A stretch of 64,000 bases of DNA from Crenothrix polyspora (lineage in GTDB: Bacteria > Pseudomonadota > Gammaproteobacteria > Methylococcales > Methylomonadaceae). The notes beneath the pieces were generated by a model, which worked only from the letters and a program-made list of their open reading frames with translations, was not told the origin of the DNA and ran no database searches. The stretch covers positions 21,494 to 85,493 of the forward strand of contig NZ_FUKI01000057.1 of assembly GCF_900163755.1 (NCBI RefSeq), in the 5' to 3' direction. A program made the position numbers and the translations under genes. Shown piece after piece: positions 38,025 through 48,054 of this stretch. Position 1 is the first letter of the stretch. Each line of letters opens with the position of its first letter.

Positions 38025-38080
38025 TGTAATGTACCGTAGGAAAAACAAATAAAAGAGAATTGAGAAAGAGGGTGTTACGG

Positions 38081-38108
38081 TTAGTGGATGAAAAAATTCA
38101 TCCACTAA
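38081..38108. terminator. Hairpin between acpP and fabF
   Basis: TTAGTGGATGAA and TTCATCCACTAA arms with a four-base loop. No T-run in the minus-strand direction; probably an RNA-stability or partial-termination element that lets the abundant acpP message exceed fabF. Confidence 0.6.
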
Positions 38109-38117
38109 ACTTTCAAC

Positions 38118-38360
38118 TCAAGATGCGTTTTTTGTTACATAATCAATGGCTTGCTGAACAGTGGTTATTTTCTCAGCTTCATCGTCTGGAATTTCGCATT
38201 CAAACTCTTCTTCAAGCGCCATAACGAGTTCAACAGTGTCTAATGAATCGGCACCCAGATCATCTACAAAAGAGGAGTCGTTCGCATTAACCATATCTTC
38301 TGGTTTTACGCCTAATTGCTCTGCAACAATCTTTTTTACTCGTTCTTCAACATTACTCAT
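38118..38360 (-). CDS. acpP: Acyl carrier protein
   Basis: 80-residue acidic carrier. Phosphopantetheine Ser in [21 protein letters not shown]. The ATG at 38360 ([12 protein letters not shown]) is the family start; an ATG 24 bases upstream would add MHCLRIII. Between fabG and fabF, the usual place. Confidence 0.97.
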   Translation of the reverse strand: MSNVEERVKKIVAEQLGVKPEDMVNANDSSFVDDLGADSLDTVELVMALEEEFECEIPDDEAEKITTVQQAIDYVTKNAS

Positions 38361-38505
38361 AATTATTATCCTCAAACAATGCAAGCTTAATCAGCGTTAA
38401 CGCGACACTCACAAGGGTATTATCATTAGTTTTACTAGAAACCCCGTCACTGGCAATCCCAGACGGCGGGGGAATTATACTTGATATTGCAACAATGTCA
38501 CACTA

Positions 38506-39234
38506 TTAAGGCATGAACATGCCACCGTTAACATGCAGGGTTTCACCTGTAATGTAAGCTGCACCTTCAGAGGCTAAAAATGAAACTGCGTGCGCAATTT
38601 CATTTGCTTGTCCTAACCGTGCCAGCGGAATAGCGGCTAACAAGGTAGTTTTAATGTCGTCACTTAACTCTTTGGTCATATCAGTATCGATAAAACCAGG
38701 GGCGACCGTGTTGACAGTAATATTGCGTGAGCCGACTTCCTTGGCCATTGATTTGGTAAAGCCTATCATACCGGCTTTGGCAGCGGCATAATTGGCCTGG
38801 CCTGCGTTACCGGTAGAGCCAACTACCGATGAAATATTAATAATGCGACCGGTTTTAGCTTTCATCATGCCGCGTAATACCGCTTTGCTCATGCGAAACA
38901 CCGAGCTTAGGTTGGTATTGATAATATCGTCCCATTCCGTATCTTTCATGCGCATCAATAGATTATCGCGGGTTATGCCTGCATTGTTAACTAATACCGC
39001 CGGTGTGCCGTAGGTATCGGTAATGGTTTTAATAAGCTCAGCAACCGATTCAGCATCGGCAACATCCAGCTTTAAACCAGCGCCATTAGCACTCAAATAC
39101 GCTGAAATAGCTTCAGCGCCACTGTCAGATGTGGCTGTGCCCAACACAAAAAAACCATCATCGGCCAGTCTTTCGGCAATGGCTTTGCCAATACCGCGAC
39201 TTGCGCCGGTTACCAAAGCGACTTTTTTAGTCAT
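38506..39234 (-). CDS. fabG: 3-oxoacyl-ACP reductase
   Basis: NADPH-dependent short-chain reductase of fatty-acid synthesis. TGASRGIGKAIAERL cofactor motif, NNAGITRDNLLMRM, the catalytic Ser-Tyr-Lys in INISSVVGSTGNAGQANYAAAKAG, and PGFIDTDMT. 242 residues. Its start overlaps fabD by eight bases. Confidence 0.96.
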   Translation of the reverse strand: MTKKVALVTGASRGIGKAIAERLADDGFFVLGTATSDSGAEAISAYLSANGAGLKLDVADAESVAELIKTITDTYGTPAVLVNNAGITRDNLLMRMKDTEWDDIINTNLSSVFRMSKAVLRGMMKAKTGRIINISSVVGSTGNAGQANYAAAKAGMIGFTKSMAKEVGSRNITVNTVAPGFIDTDMTKELSDDIKTTLLAAIPLARLGQANEIAHAVSFLASEGAAYITGETLHVNGGMFMP

Positions 39235-40177
39235 GCAGTTGCTCCATTGTCGTATTTAAAGTTTCGCTGTCATAAAAAGTGTAATGCTCGGCTTCTTTAA
39301 CAATGCGTTTGTTAAGACCGATGAGTACTTTACCTGGCCCACACTCTACAAAGCGGGTTACGCCGTGTTCTGCCATCCATTTAACGCTATCGACCCAGCG
39401 TACTGGTTGATACAGCTGCTGTTTTAATGCGCTACGGATCGCCACAGGGTCAGCATGCGTCATCACATCGACATTGTGTAGCAATGGAATGTCAGGCACA
39501 TTAAAGACAGTATTTTGTAGATAGCTATCAAGTTGCTCGGCCGCAGGTAGCATTAAAGCGCAATGTGACGGCACACTAACCGGCAACGGCACGGTACGTT
39601 TAGCACCAGCCGCTTTGCACGCTAACATGGCACGTTCTACAGCGGCTGTGTTGCCGGCAATAACCACTTGACCTGGCGAGTTAAAATTAACCGCAGACAC
39701 CACTTCATCTTCAGCGGCCGCTGCACAAATGTCAATAATCTGTGCGTCATTCAAACCCAAAATAGCGGCCATTGCACCGACACCAGCAGGCACGGCGGCT
39801 TGCATCAACAATCCTCGCTGTGCAACCAGCTTAATGCCGTCTTCAAAAGACAGCGCGTTAGCACACACTAAGGCAGTGTATTCACCTAAACTATGGCCTG
39901 CAAGCCACGCAGGGCGCACCGTGCTGTGTTTGCACCAGATTTTCCATAACGCAACACCGGCTGCTAATAAGGCAGGCTGGGTATTATAGGTTTGGTTTAA
40001 TTCGGTTTCAGGGCCTTGTGTCACTATCTGCCACAGGTCTTTGCTCAATACATCAGAAGCTATGGTAAACAGTTGGCGTACTTCAGGGTAGTTGTTCGCC
40101 AGGTCGGTGATCATACCGACTGACTGCGAACCTTGTCCTGGAAAAACGAATGCGAGATTATTATGTGTATGAGTCAT
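39227..40177 (-). CDS. fabD: Malonyl-CoA-ACP transacylase
   Basis: Loads malonyl onto ACP. AFVFPGQGSQSVGM, the nucleophile Ser in LAGHSLGEYTAL, QAAVPAGVGAMAAILG and the catalytic His in VSVPSHCALM. 316 residues from the ATG at 40177 (MTHTHNNLAFVFPG); a start at 40213 would overlap fabH and adds unconserved residues. Confidence 0.96.
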   Translation of the reverse strand: MTHTHNNLAFVFPGQGSQSVGMITDLANNYPEVRQLFTIASDVLSKDLWQIVTQGPETELNQTYNTQPALLAAGVALWKIWCKHSTVRPAWLAGHSLGEYTALVCANALSFEDGIKLVAQRGLLMQAAVPAGVGAMAAILGLNDAQIIDICAAAAEDEVVSAVNFNSPGQVVIAGNTAAVERAMLACKAAGAKRTVPLPVSVPSHCALMLPAAEQLDSYLQNTVFNVPDIPLLHNVDVMTHADPVAIRSALKQQLYQPVRWVDSVKWMAEHGVTRFVECGPGKVLIGLNKRIVKEAEHYTFYDSETLNTTMEQLHD

Positions 40178-40185
40178 GGCTATAT

Positions 40186-41154
40186 TTAGTATCGAATTAA
40201 CGCAGAACCCCAAGTGAAGCCTGCACCAAAAGCTTCCAGCAACACAATGTGTCCGCGTTGTATACGGCCATCGCGCACACCTTCATTAAAGGCCAGCAAT
40301 ACCGATGCTGATGAAGTGTTGCCTTGGCCTTCCAGCGTAACAATCACCTGCTCCATCGACATATTTAATTTTTTGGCGGTCGCCGCTAAAATGCGAATAT
40401 TAGCTTGATGCGGTACTAACCAGTCGACATCGGATTTCTCCAGCTGATTAGCATCTAAGGTTTCATCAACAATGCGGCCTAATGTGTTAACGGCCACCTT
40501 GAACACTTCATTACCACGCATTTGAATGTAACCGGCTTCAGCGCTATTTTCAGCACTGGCCGCCTGCGGATTAGGGCAAAACAACAGGTCTTCAAACTCG
40601 CCGTCGGAATGAATATGAGTAGATAATATGCCCGGCTTATCGCTAGCGGCCAATACCACCGCGCCCGCGCCATCGCCAAATAAAATACAAGTGCCCCGAT
40701 CTGTCCAGTCGGTAATGCGCGAGCACAGTTCTGCACCGACGATCAACACGGTTTTGACCATGCCCGATTTAATGTATTGATCGGCAATACTCAAGGCAAA
40801 AATAGCCCCAGAACAGGCAGCTTGCACATCAAACGCCACACAATTTTTAATGCCCAAACGTTTTTGCAATAAGCAACCGGTGCTAGGGTAAACCCGATCC
40901 GGTGTGCCGGTGGCGACAATAATCATATCAATCTGTTCAGGATCAATATCTGCCATCGCTAAGGCTTGTCTGGCAGCGGCTTCGCCCATACTGGAAGCGG
41001 TTTCATGCGCGGCGGCAATGCGGCGACTTTTAATACCGGTACGCTCAAAAATCCAACTATCCGAGGTATCAACCGTCTGTGAAATATCAGCATTAGTACG
41101 GATTTCTTCCGGTAAATACCCGCCAGTACCGATGACTTTTGAATAACGGGTCAT
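40186..41154 (-). CDS. fabH: 3-oxoacyl-ACP synthase III
   Basis: Starts fatty-acid synthesis from acetyl-CoA and malonyl-ACP. Cys-His-Asn triad: [38 protein letters not shown]. 322 residues. Overlaps plsX by four bases and precedes fabD by eight. Confidence 0.97.
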   Translation of the reverse strand: MTRYSKVIGTGGYLPEEIRTNADISQTVDTSDSWIFERTGIKSRRIAAAHETASSMGEAAARQALAMADIDPEQIDMIIVATGTPDRVYPSTGCLLQKRLGIKNCVAFDVQAACSGAIFALSIADQYIKSGMVKTVLIVGAELCSRITDWTDRGTCILFGDGAGAVVLAASDKPGILSTHIHSDGEFEDLLFCPNPQAASAENSAEAGYIQMRGNEVFKVAVNTLGRIVDETLDANQLEKSDVDWLVPHQANIRILAATAKKLNMSMEQVIVTLEGQGNTSSASVLLAFNEGVRDGRIQRGHIVLLEAFGAGFTWGSALIRY

Positions 41155-42179
41155 GCAATGTTCCTTAGCGCCAAAGTTTTTTCAATTTGTTCGCTGATTT
41201 TGCGGATCACATCTTTTTCAACTTCAATTTCAGCCAATTTTATCGCGGTTTTAAAGGCTAAAATGTCTGCGCCGCCGTGGCTTTTAATAACAAGTCCTCG
41301 CAAACCTAGAAAACTAGCACCGTTATATAAGCGCGGATCAATGCGATCTTTGAACGATTTTAATACTGGGTAAGCAATTAAGCCGACTAATTTAGTGAGC
41401 AGATTTTTAGAAAATGCCGTTTTCAGTGCGGTGCTGATCATTTTAGCCGCCCCTTCAATGGATTTTAATGCCACATTGCCGACAAAACCATCTGCGACAA
41501 TCAAATCCACTTTAATGGTACCCGCATTCAGGGAATTGCCTTCCACATAACCAATGTAGTTTAAATGCGAATTTTCCAGCAATTTGGCTGCCGCTTTTAC
41601 TTGCTCATTGCCTTTGACATCTTCTTCGCCAATGTTCAGCAAACCCACTTTAGGGTTTTCAATATTATCCACTGCTTTGACTAATTCAGCACCCATGACG
41701 GCAAATTGAAACAAATGTTCGGCAGTACAATCGACGTTAGCGCCTAAGTCAAGGACATGAGTATGGCCAAACGTAGACGGTAAAATTGAAATAATAGCTG
41801 GGCGATCAACGCCAGGGATCATTTTGAGTACGAAACGTGCGGTGGCCATTAATGCGCCAGTGTTGCCTGCACTGACGCAGGCATCCGCCACCCCTTCATG
41901 CACTAAATTAATAGCGACACGCATAGAAGAGTCTTTTTTGTTTTTCAATGCCTTGGCAGGCGACTCATCCATTTCAACGCGTTGAGAGGTATGCCGGATT
42001 ACCAAGCGATCTTGATAGTCAACAGAGAATTGTGACAAATGCTGCTGGATAACTGTTTCATCACCAACCAAGATGAGTTTAAGTTCTGCGCTGTCTTTTA
42101 AGCAGTCCAGTGATGCGGGTATGGTCACTTCTGGGCCAATATCTCCGCCCATTGCATCAATCGAAATTGTTAGGCTCAC
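41151..42179 (-). CDS. plsX: Phosphate acyltransferase
   Basis: Makes acyl-phosphate from acyl-ACP for phospholipid synthesis. [25 protein letters not shown]-type [29 protein letters not shown] and [16 protein letters not shown] are family patterns. 342 residues. Coupled to fabH. Confidence 0.96.
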   Translation of the reverse strand: MSLTISIDAMGGDIGPEVTIPASLDCLKDSAELKLILVGDETVIQQHLSQFSVDYQDRLVIRHTSQRVEMDESPAKALKNKKDSSMRVAINLVHEGVADACVSAGNTGALMATARFVLKMIPGVDRPAIISILPSTFGHTHVLDLGANVDCTAEHLFQFAVMGAELVKAVDNIENPKVGLLNIGEEDVKGNEQVKAAAKLLENSHLNYIGYVEGNSLNAGTIKVDLIVADGFVGNVALKSIEGAAKMISTALKTAFSKNLLTKLVGLIAYPVLKSFKDRIDPRLYNGASFLGLRGLVIKSHGGADILAFKTAIKLAEIEVEKDVIRKISEQIEKTLALRNIA

Positions 42180-42215
42180 GCTGACGAATGACTCCTGAAT
42201 TGTTTTTATAAAGAG

Positions 42216-42237
42216 GCCGAATCAGAGTTGATTCGGC
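42216..42237 (-). terminator. Hairpin between rpmF and plsX
   Basis: GCCGAATCA and TGATTCGGC arms with a four-base loop, 32 bases past the rpmF stop. May act as a partial terminator between the ribosomal gene and the lipid genes. Confidence 0.55.
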
Positions 42238-42268
42238 AGTCTATCATTCTAAAGCTAAGCAATGACGT

Positions 42269-42451
42269 TTATTCGTCATCGCCTTTAACAACAATTTGAC
42301 GACCTTTGAAGAAGCCATCAGGTGTCATATGATGACGCAAATGCGTTTCGCCAGTAATCGCATCTTGCGATAAGGTTTTTGCGGTTAAAGCATCGTGTGA
42401 CCGACGTTGACCACGTCTTGAACGCGATATTTTACTTTTTGGAACTGCCAT
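42269..42451 (-). CDS. rpmF: 50S ribosomal protein L32
   Basis: 60 residues, opening [22 protein letters not shown] and containing the ETHLRHH region. Part of the conserved yceD-rpmF-plsX-fab group. Its start lies inside the end of yceD (20-base overlap), so the two are coupled. The Cys of the zinc form are absent (Cys-minus type). Confidence 0.96.
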   Translation of the reverse strand: MAVPKSKISRSRRGQRRSHDALTAKTLSQDAITGETHLRHHMTPDGFFKGRQIVVKGDDE

Positions 42452-42977
42452 TTAAATCTCCAGTATTTTTTAAGTTAGCTAAAATGGAAAAAGGATTGGT
42501 TTTTTGCGATGGCTTGCTTTGTATCGGCGCATCCGTATGGCTAATATCTGCAAGTAAGGCAAGACAATCATGTTGGTGCTTAGGATACGCGGGTAATGTC
42601 AGCAATAATTCATCTTCGATAATATCTTTAAGATGTACCGTGTCACCTTCGAGCAACAAAGGCTCAATATCTTCCGGTAATCTGTTGGCTTGTTCTATGG
42701 TTTTTACAATACCCAGTTTTACACGGTGTTTAACCGGCCAAATCACTGGCAGCAAACAATTTTGGCATTGCAAATGCAAAACTGTGTTTAGTTCGCCTTC
42801 AATTCTGGGCAAACGCGCCTCACGGCTAAAATAAAGCTCAACCGTTACCTCGCCTGTATCAGCCGCCAGTAAACCACTTAAGCGATCTAAATCGCTGACA
42901 GGTATGTGCCCTTTTAATTCACCCCGCTTATCGGCGAGCTGCAAAGGTTCTATATATTTAGGTAATCGAGATAACAT
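42432..42977 (-). CDS. yceD: DUF177 family protein YceD (23S rRNA accumulation protein)
   Basis: 181 residues. Contains the DUF177 core [26 protein letters not shown] with a CxxC, and the acidic [26 protein letters not shown]. In E. coli it is needed for normal 23S rRNA levels and always precedes rpmF, as here. First gene of this long operon. Confidence 0.92.
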   Translation of the reverse strand: MLSRLPKYIEPLQLADKRGELKGHIPVSDLDRLSGLLAADTGEVTVELYFSREARLPRIEGELNTVLHLQCQNCLLPVIWPVKHRVKLGIVKTIEQANRLPEDIEPLLLEGDTVHLKDIIEDELLLTLPAYPKHQHDCLALLADISHTDAPIQSKPSQKTNPFSILANLKNTGDLNGSSKK

Positions 42978-43201
42978 AACTTGATAATGATATATGGAAA
43001 CCGCACTTGCGTCAAACCGACGATAGTATCACGAAGCCATCGTTAGTGGTAAAGTGAACGGTTAAATTTATAAGCAATATTACACGGTATAGGTTAATTA
43101 TTGTTATACCACCCAGATGATAAGACGTAACCATCATCGTTAAATAATCTTTTATTTCCAGTGAATTATTAAAATTAGTTTAGAGTGAGGTACAAACATC
43201 C

Positions 43202-45415
43202 GTGAGCAGTGAAACTACACTGGCGACCAATGTCGCGCACAATAACGCCGTAACCGCCCTCATCAGCACGTTAAATGATGCGCAGTGCCAAGCGGTTACC
43301 ACCCCCGCGCACTCCGTGTTGGTGCTGGCGGGTGCTGGCAGCGGTAAAACACGGGTTTTAGTACACCGTATTGCCTGGCAAATTCAGGTGATGGGGACTT
43401 CTATGCACAGCATTTTAGCGGTAACGTTTACCAATAAAGCCGCCAAAGAAATGCGTGGCCGAATTGAAGATTTACTACAGGTGTCGGCGCGTGCCATGTG
43501 GATCGGCACGTTTCACGGCTTGGCGCACCGCTTGTTACGCAGCCACGCCAAGCAAGCCAACTTACCCGATACGTTCCAGGTAATGGACACTTCAGATCAA
43601 CTGCGCTTGATTAAACGTTTGCTGGCGGGCTTAAACCTGGATGAAGACAAATGGCCGCCACGGCAAGTGCAGTGGTATATCAACGGCCAAAAAGATGAAG
43701 GCATTCGTGCCAAACATTGCGTGGCGGGTTACGATTTGTACCAGCAAAATCAGCTTAAAATCTACCAGGCCTATGAAGCGCTGTGCGAGCGTTCAGGGCT
43801 GGTCGATTTTGGCGAACTGTTGCTACGTGCCCACGAATTACTGCGCGACAACCCCGATGTATTGGCGTTTTATCAGCAACGCTTCCGGCATGTGTTGGTT
43901 GATGAGTTTCAAGATACCAATACTGTGCAATACGCATGGTTGCGCTTATTAACCCAAGGCCGCGATGATATTTTTGTGGTCGGTGATGACGACCAATCCA
44001 TTTACGGTTGGCGCGGCGCTAAAGTTGAAAATATTTTTAGCTTTCAAAAGCATTACCCTGACCATCAAATTATCAAGCTGGAACAAAATTACCGCTCGAC
44101 CGGCTTTATTCTTAAAGCCGCCAACGCGGTGGTGGCCAATAACGAAGGCCGCATGGGCAAAGCCTTGTGGACGGCATCCGCCGATGGCGACCCGATTGCG
44201 TTATATGCTGCTTTTAATGAACAAGATGAAGCCTATTTTGTGGTGGAGCGTATTCGATCTTGGCTGAAAGACGGCGGCAAGCACAACGATGTCGCCATTT
44301 TGTACCGTTCTAACGCACAATCGCGGCAATTTGAAGAACGCTTGATGACGGCGGCGATTCCGTACCGCGTATACGGTGGCTTGCGGTTTTTTGAACGCGC
44401 AGAAATTAAAAATGCCCTCGCCTATTTACGGATGGTTACCAACCGTCATGACGATGCCTCGTTTGAACGTATTATCAACACGCCGACACGCGGTATCGGG
44501 GCAAAAACCGTTGATGATATTCGCCAGGTTGCCCGTGATCAGGGCATATCACTGTGGGCAGCCATGCTGTTATGTGTGGAGCAAGGCCAACTCAGCGCCC
44601 GCGCCAGTAATGCCTTGGCAAGTTTTGCTCAATTGATTAAACACCTCGATCAACTGGCAGAGGACTTGGAGCTATTCGAAAAAGTGCAACTGGTAGTGGA
44701 AAAAACCGGTTTGTTAGATTTTCACAGCAAGGAAAAAGCTGATAAAGGCGATGAAAAAGTCGAAAACTTACACGAGTTAGTCAATGCGGCACGGCTGTTT
44801 GATTTTGACAGCACCCTGGAAGGCATGGAAAACTTAAGTGAACTGGATATGTTTTTGGCGTATGCCTCTTTAGAAGCTGGCGATATGCAAGCCGATGATT
44901 TTGAAGATTGCGTACAGTTGATGACCTTGCATTCAGCCAAAGGTTTGGAATTTAAGCTGGTATTTTTAGTCGGGCTGGAAGAGGGCTTGTTTCCCTCCCA
45001 GCAATCGCTGGATGATGCCGGACGCTTGCAAGAAGAGCGTCGCTTATGTTACGTAGGCATTACCCGCGCCATGCAGTATTTGTACGTAAGCTATGCAGAA
45101 TCCAGGCGCTTATACGGCCGGGAAAGCTATCCCAGACCGTCACGGTTTTTACGGGAGATTCCATCGGAGTGTGTTCAGGAAGTGCGCTTGCGTGCTGAGG
45201 TAAGTCGCCCTGTTACCGCCGTTAAAACTTATTCAGCACCCTTGCAAGCGCAAGGCCAATACTGTTTGGGGCAGCGAGTCAGCCATATTAAATTTGGTGA
45301 AGGTGTCATTCTGCAAACCGAAGGCGCGGGTGAACAAGAACGGGTGCAGATTAATTTTAAGCAGGCAGGAATTAAGTGGCTAATGCTGGCTTATGCCAAA
45401 TTGAATGCTATGTGA
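43202..45415 (+). CDS. uvrD: DNA helicase II
   Basis: Superfamily 1A 3'-5' helicase for excision and mismatch repair. ALISTLNDAQCQAV Q-motif, Walker A LVLAGAGSGKTRVL, Walker B HVLVDEFQDTN, DDDQSIYGWRGA, EQNYRST, MTLHSAKGLEF and YVGITRAMQYLYV. C-terminal Tudor-like domain (SHIKFGEGVILQTEGAG). 737 residues. GTG start at 43202. Faces the yceD operon divergently. Confidence 0.96.
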   Translation: MSSETTLATNVAHNNAVTALISTLNDAQCQAVTTPAHSVLVLAGAGSGKTRVLVHRIAWQIQVMGTSMHSILAVTFTNKAAKEMRGRIEDLLQVSARAMWIGTFHGLAHRLLRSHAKQANLPDTFQVMDTSDQLRLIKRLLAGLNLDEDKWPPRQVQWYINGQKDEGIRAKHCVAGYDLYQQNQLKIYQAYEALCERSGLVDFGELLLRAHELLRDNPDVLAFYQQRFRHVLVDEFQDTNTVQYAWLRLLTQGRDDIFVVGDDDQSIYGWRGAKVENIFSFQKHYPDHQIIKLEQNYRSTGFILKAANAVVANNEGRMGKALWTASADGDPIALYAAFNEQDEAYFVVERIRSWLKDGGKHNDVAILYRSNAQSRQFEERLMTAAIPYRVYGGLRFFERAEIKNALAYLRMVTNRHDDASFERIINTPTRGIGAKTVDDIRQVARDQGISLWAAMLLCVEQGQLSARASNALASFAQLIKHLDQLAEDLELFEKVQLVVEKTGLLDFHSKEKADKGDEKVENLHELVNAARLFDFDSTLEGMENLSELDMFLAYASLEAGDMQADDFEDCVQLMTLHSAKGLEFKLVFLVGLEEGLFPSQQSLDDAGRLQEERRLCYVGITRAMQYLYVSYAESRRLYGRESYPRPSRFLREIPSECVQEVRLRAEVSRPVTAVKTYSAPLQAQGQYCLGQRVSHIKFGEGVILQTEGAGEQERVQINFKQAGIKWLMLAYAKLNAM

Positions 45416-45418
45416 TTT

Positions 45419-46498
45419 TTAAAAGCTACTTTTTAAAAGTAGCTGATTTAAAACTATAATTAAGTGCTTAGCTTGCTCTTGTTTAGAATATTTAATCAGC
45501 ACAGAGTCGCGTGCAAGTTCACCCATATCTTTTCTTGCCAGAGGATCACGCAAACTATCCAAACAATCATGCCATTCTCGTATTGAATGCGCTAAAAAAC
45601 CATTTTTACCTTGTCTTATAACCGGTTCATAAGCCGGGATGGGTGTCGCAATTACCGGCAAGCCAACGCACATTTTCATGGTTAATCTGTTTTCAGACTT
45701 AATTTGCCACGCAGGAGGCGACTGCTCAGTCGTTGCTGTAGTATCTATTGGGATAATACCTATATCAGCCTGCTGGAGGATTTTGTAAACCTGAGTAGGA
45801 TGCCAAGCAATGCGGGCAATGCGGCGATGCGCTAAAAACTGAAGATACTCTATGCGCAAAGCTGTATTTGGCTTTGCCAAAAATTGCCAACGCATTGCTT
45901 GTAAGTTTTGTAGTATCTGCTCGGCAGGTGGATAGCGTCCAACAATAGAAATTTTCAACCAATTGGGGATGCTGTTTAATATAGGTAATTTATCCAAAGA
46001 CGAAGAGGTCACCAGTACGGCATGCAGTGGCTTATTACGAGAACCGTACGTTGGATTATAGCTTATTTTGTGGTGTTCCGGATGCTCAATTCCATCATGA
46101 ACAACACTGATTTTGGCTTGCAGTGCTTGAGGGTATAGGCTCTTAAGGTAATCGGTGACCACAAGAGTTATATCGGTTGCCCTGACCATCGCCTCATTTA
46201 CCAAATCACACACACCGTACACGGTTTTAATCCCTAATACAGAAAGTTGTTGGGCAAGATTTTCTGCACTAGAGCCGTGTATTTTTTGAAAATAAATAAT
46301 TTGAAAATCTTCCAACACGATACGAGACATCAAACCATCAAGTTGCGGTGTTTCATTGCCATACTCCGGTTCAAACACAATGTGCGGCTCAAAGTTAGCA
46401 GCTCGCAAAAAAGGCAGCATATTTAACACCGCTATGCGTGTGCTGGGGATGGGATTTTTTGAATTTGATAACAGTATAAATCCAATCTTTATTGGCAT
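45419..46498 (-). CDS. Glycosyltransferase-like protein (GT-B fold)
   Basis: 359 residues, with N-terminal residues of GT4-like enzymes (NPIPSTRIAVLNMLPFLRA, FEPEYGNETPQ) and a C-terminal stretch of GT-B type (QQADIGIIPIDTT, NRLTMKMCVGLPVIATPIPAYEPVIRQGKNGFLAHSIREW). This C-terminal nucleotide-sugar half is the most convincing part. Likely adds a sugar to a surface polysaccharide. Ends four bases before the convergent uvrD stop and is the last gene of the polysaccharide cluster. Confidence 0.75.
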   Translation of the reverse strand: MPIKIGFILLSNSKNPIPSTRIAVLNMLPFLRAANFEPHIVFEPEYGNETPQLDGLMSRIVLEDFQIIYFQKIHGSSAENLAQQLSVLGIKTVYGVCDLVNEAMVRATDITLVVTDYLKSLYPQALQAKISVVHDGIEHPEHHKISYNPTYGSRNKPLHAVLVTSSSLDKLPILNSIPNWLKISIVGRYPPAEQILQNLQAMRWQFLAKPNTALRIEYLQFLAHRRIARIAWHPTQVYKILQQADIGIIPIDTTATTEQSPPAWQIKSENRLTMKMCVGLPVIATPIPAYEPVIRQGKNGFLAHSIREWHDCLDSLRDPLARKDMGELARDSVLIKYSKQEQAKHLIIVLNQLLLKSSF

Positions 46499-46527
46499 TT
46501 TTATAGGAGTAATTATAGATTACTTGA

Positions 46528-47460
46528 CTAATAAAACATTTTTTTAAATAATCTTATGAAGTAGGAATGATGTGATTTTTTATCCCAGCGCAGTAATTCT
46601 TTTATCTCGTTAGAAAAATTATTTGATCCGTGTTTCATGCATTTTAATAAGCGCTCTTCAAAACCCTCTTCATGGATCCGGTTGTAAAACGATTTGTAGG
46701 CAATTTTTTGATAACGATCCCTTAATAATTGATTAATTTCCGAATCGAAGCAGCCTATCATAGCATCCAGATAATTAAGTATTTTTAAATCCACATTGTC
46801 TTGTGATGACCAGACTCCCCCCTCGTGAATTCTGTAAACAGCCATATTCTCAGAAAGTCGTTTAATATAACCATAGCGTGCATTGAGCATATGGAAAAAA
46901 TAATCACCAACCGATGACGAAAAAAAACTGGCAGGAAATTCGACGAATAATCCCGCCCTAAAAACAACAGAGCAGGTATGCATAAAATTTCCTTTGGCTA
47001 AATCTTTTATACTGCTAATTTCTGGAGCATCAAGTGTTAACGTGTCAGATTCCAGTTTATGATTGCGTAACACTTGAACAGGGTGGTAACACATGGAAAA
47101 TTCTGGATTTGATTCTAAAAAATCGACTTGCTGTTGTAATTTTAAAGGCTGTGTCCAGAAATCATCACCTTCTAATAAGGCAATATAAGTACCGTCACAT
47201 TCTGATAATGTCTTGGTAAAATTGGCTAGCATACCCAAATTTGTATTATTTAATCTGGCTTTAATTCTAATGCCAGTAGCATTTTTAAATTGTTGTATTT
47301 TAGTGGCGGTTTCATCAGTACTGGCATCTTCTCCAATAACTAGCTCAATACTAAAATTGGCTGTCTGTGCTAAAACGCTTTCGATCGCTTGTTCAATATA
47401 CTGGGCATGATTATAGGTAATCATGCAAACACTGAGTTTTGGCGAAAAATCACTGGGCAT
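46528..47460 (-). CDS. Glycosyltransferase family 2
   Basis: 310 residues with the GT-A start LSVCMITYNHAQYIEQAIESVLAQ, VIGEDASTDETATKI, the metal-binding-type ALLEGDDFW and FSMCYHPVQV. Probably builds the surface glycan. The start overlaps the acetyltransferase gene by 11 bases. Confidence 0.88.
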   Translation of the reverse strand: MPSDFSPKLSVCMITYNHAQYIEQAIESVLAQTANFSIELVIGEDASTDETATKIQQFKNATGIRIKARLNNTNLGMLANFTKTLSECDGTYIALLEGDDFWTQPLKLQQQVDFLESNPEFSMCYHPVQVLRNHKLESDTLTLDAPEISSIKDLAKGNFMHTCSVVFRAGLFVEFPASFFSSSVGDYFFHMLNARYGYIKRLSENMAVYRIHEGGVWSSQDNVDLKILNYLDAMIGCFDSEINQLLRDRYQKIAYKSFYNRIHEEGFEERLLKCMKHGSNNFSNEIKELLRWDKKSHHSYFIRLFKKMFY

Positions 47461-48013
47461 TTAAAAATTCCTTTTCAATATCAAGTAATTTTTTGCTGCG
47501 ATTTTTAATTTTTTTGGCGGGAATACCAGCATAAATGCTAAATTCTTCACAGTCACTATTAACTAAAGATAATGCTCCAATTGCACAACCCTCATTTAAT
47601 ATAATATGAGGTAAGATAACAGAACCACTGCCAATAATAGTGTGACGTTTTAAAATAACTGGGCCATGAGTGACATTTTTATAGTTTTCAGATATTGTTG
47701 GGTTAGTTAGTTTTTTACCAGAATAATCATCACTGCTTGAATAAATAGAAACACGCGAAGAAACATTTGAAAAATCTTCAAGAGTAATACGACCTTGGCC
47801 TATTAAGCTGGAATAGCAAGCAATATGAACATGATTTCCTAAATAAATACCTCCGTCACCTGCTGACAAAATACAAAAATCATCTATTCTGACATTGGAA
47901 CCTATATTAATTTTTTCTGCGCCATAAATTGAAGCAAGCTTTGATATTAAAACATTGCTGCCACAGGAAGAAAACCCTATTTTAAGTAATTCTTGCGTCG
48001 TTAAAAAGCTCAT
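47450..48013 (-). CDS. Hexapeptide-repeat acetyltransferase
   Basis: 187 residues with left-handed beta-helix hexapeptides (IGSNVRIDDFCILSAGDGGIYLGNHVHI, GPVILKRHTIIGSGSVILPHIILNEGCAIGALSLVN) ending in the usual IYAGIPAKKIKNR. Acetylates a sugar or sugar nucleotide, most likely the amino sugar produced by the aminotransferase at 48055. Confidence 0.88.
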   Translation of the reverse strand: MSFLTTQELLKIGFSSCGSNVLISKLASIYGAEKINIGSNVRIDDFCILSAGDGGIYLGNHVHIACYSSLIGQGRITLEDFSNVSSRVSIYSSSDDYSGKKLTNPTISENYKNVTHGPVILKRHTIIGSGSVILPHIILNEGCAIGALSLVNSDCEEFSIYAGIPAKKIKNRSKKLLDIEKEFLNAQ

Positions 48014-48054
48014 TGTATTTTATAGAGTATATATTTTTAAGAAAAATTACTATT

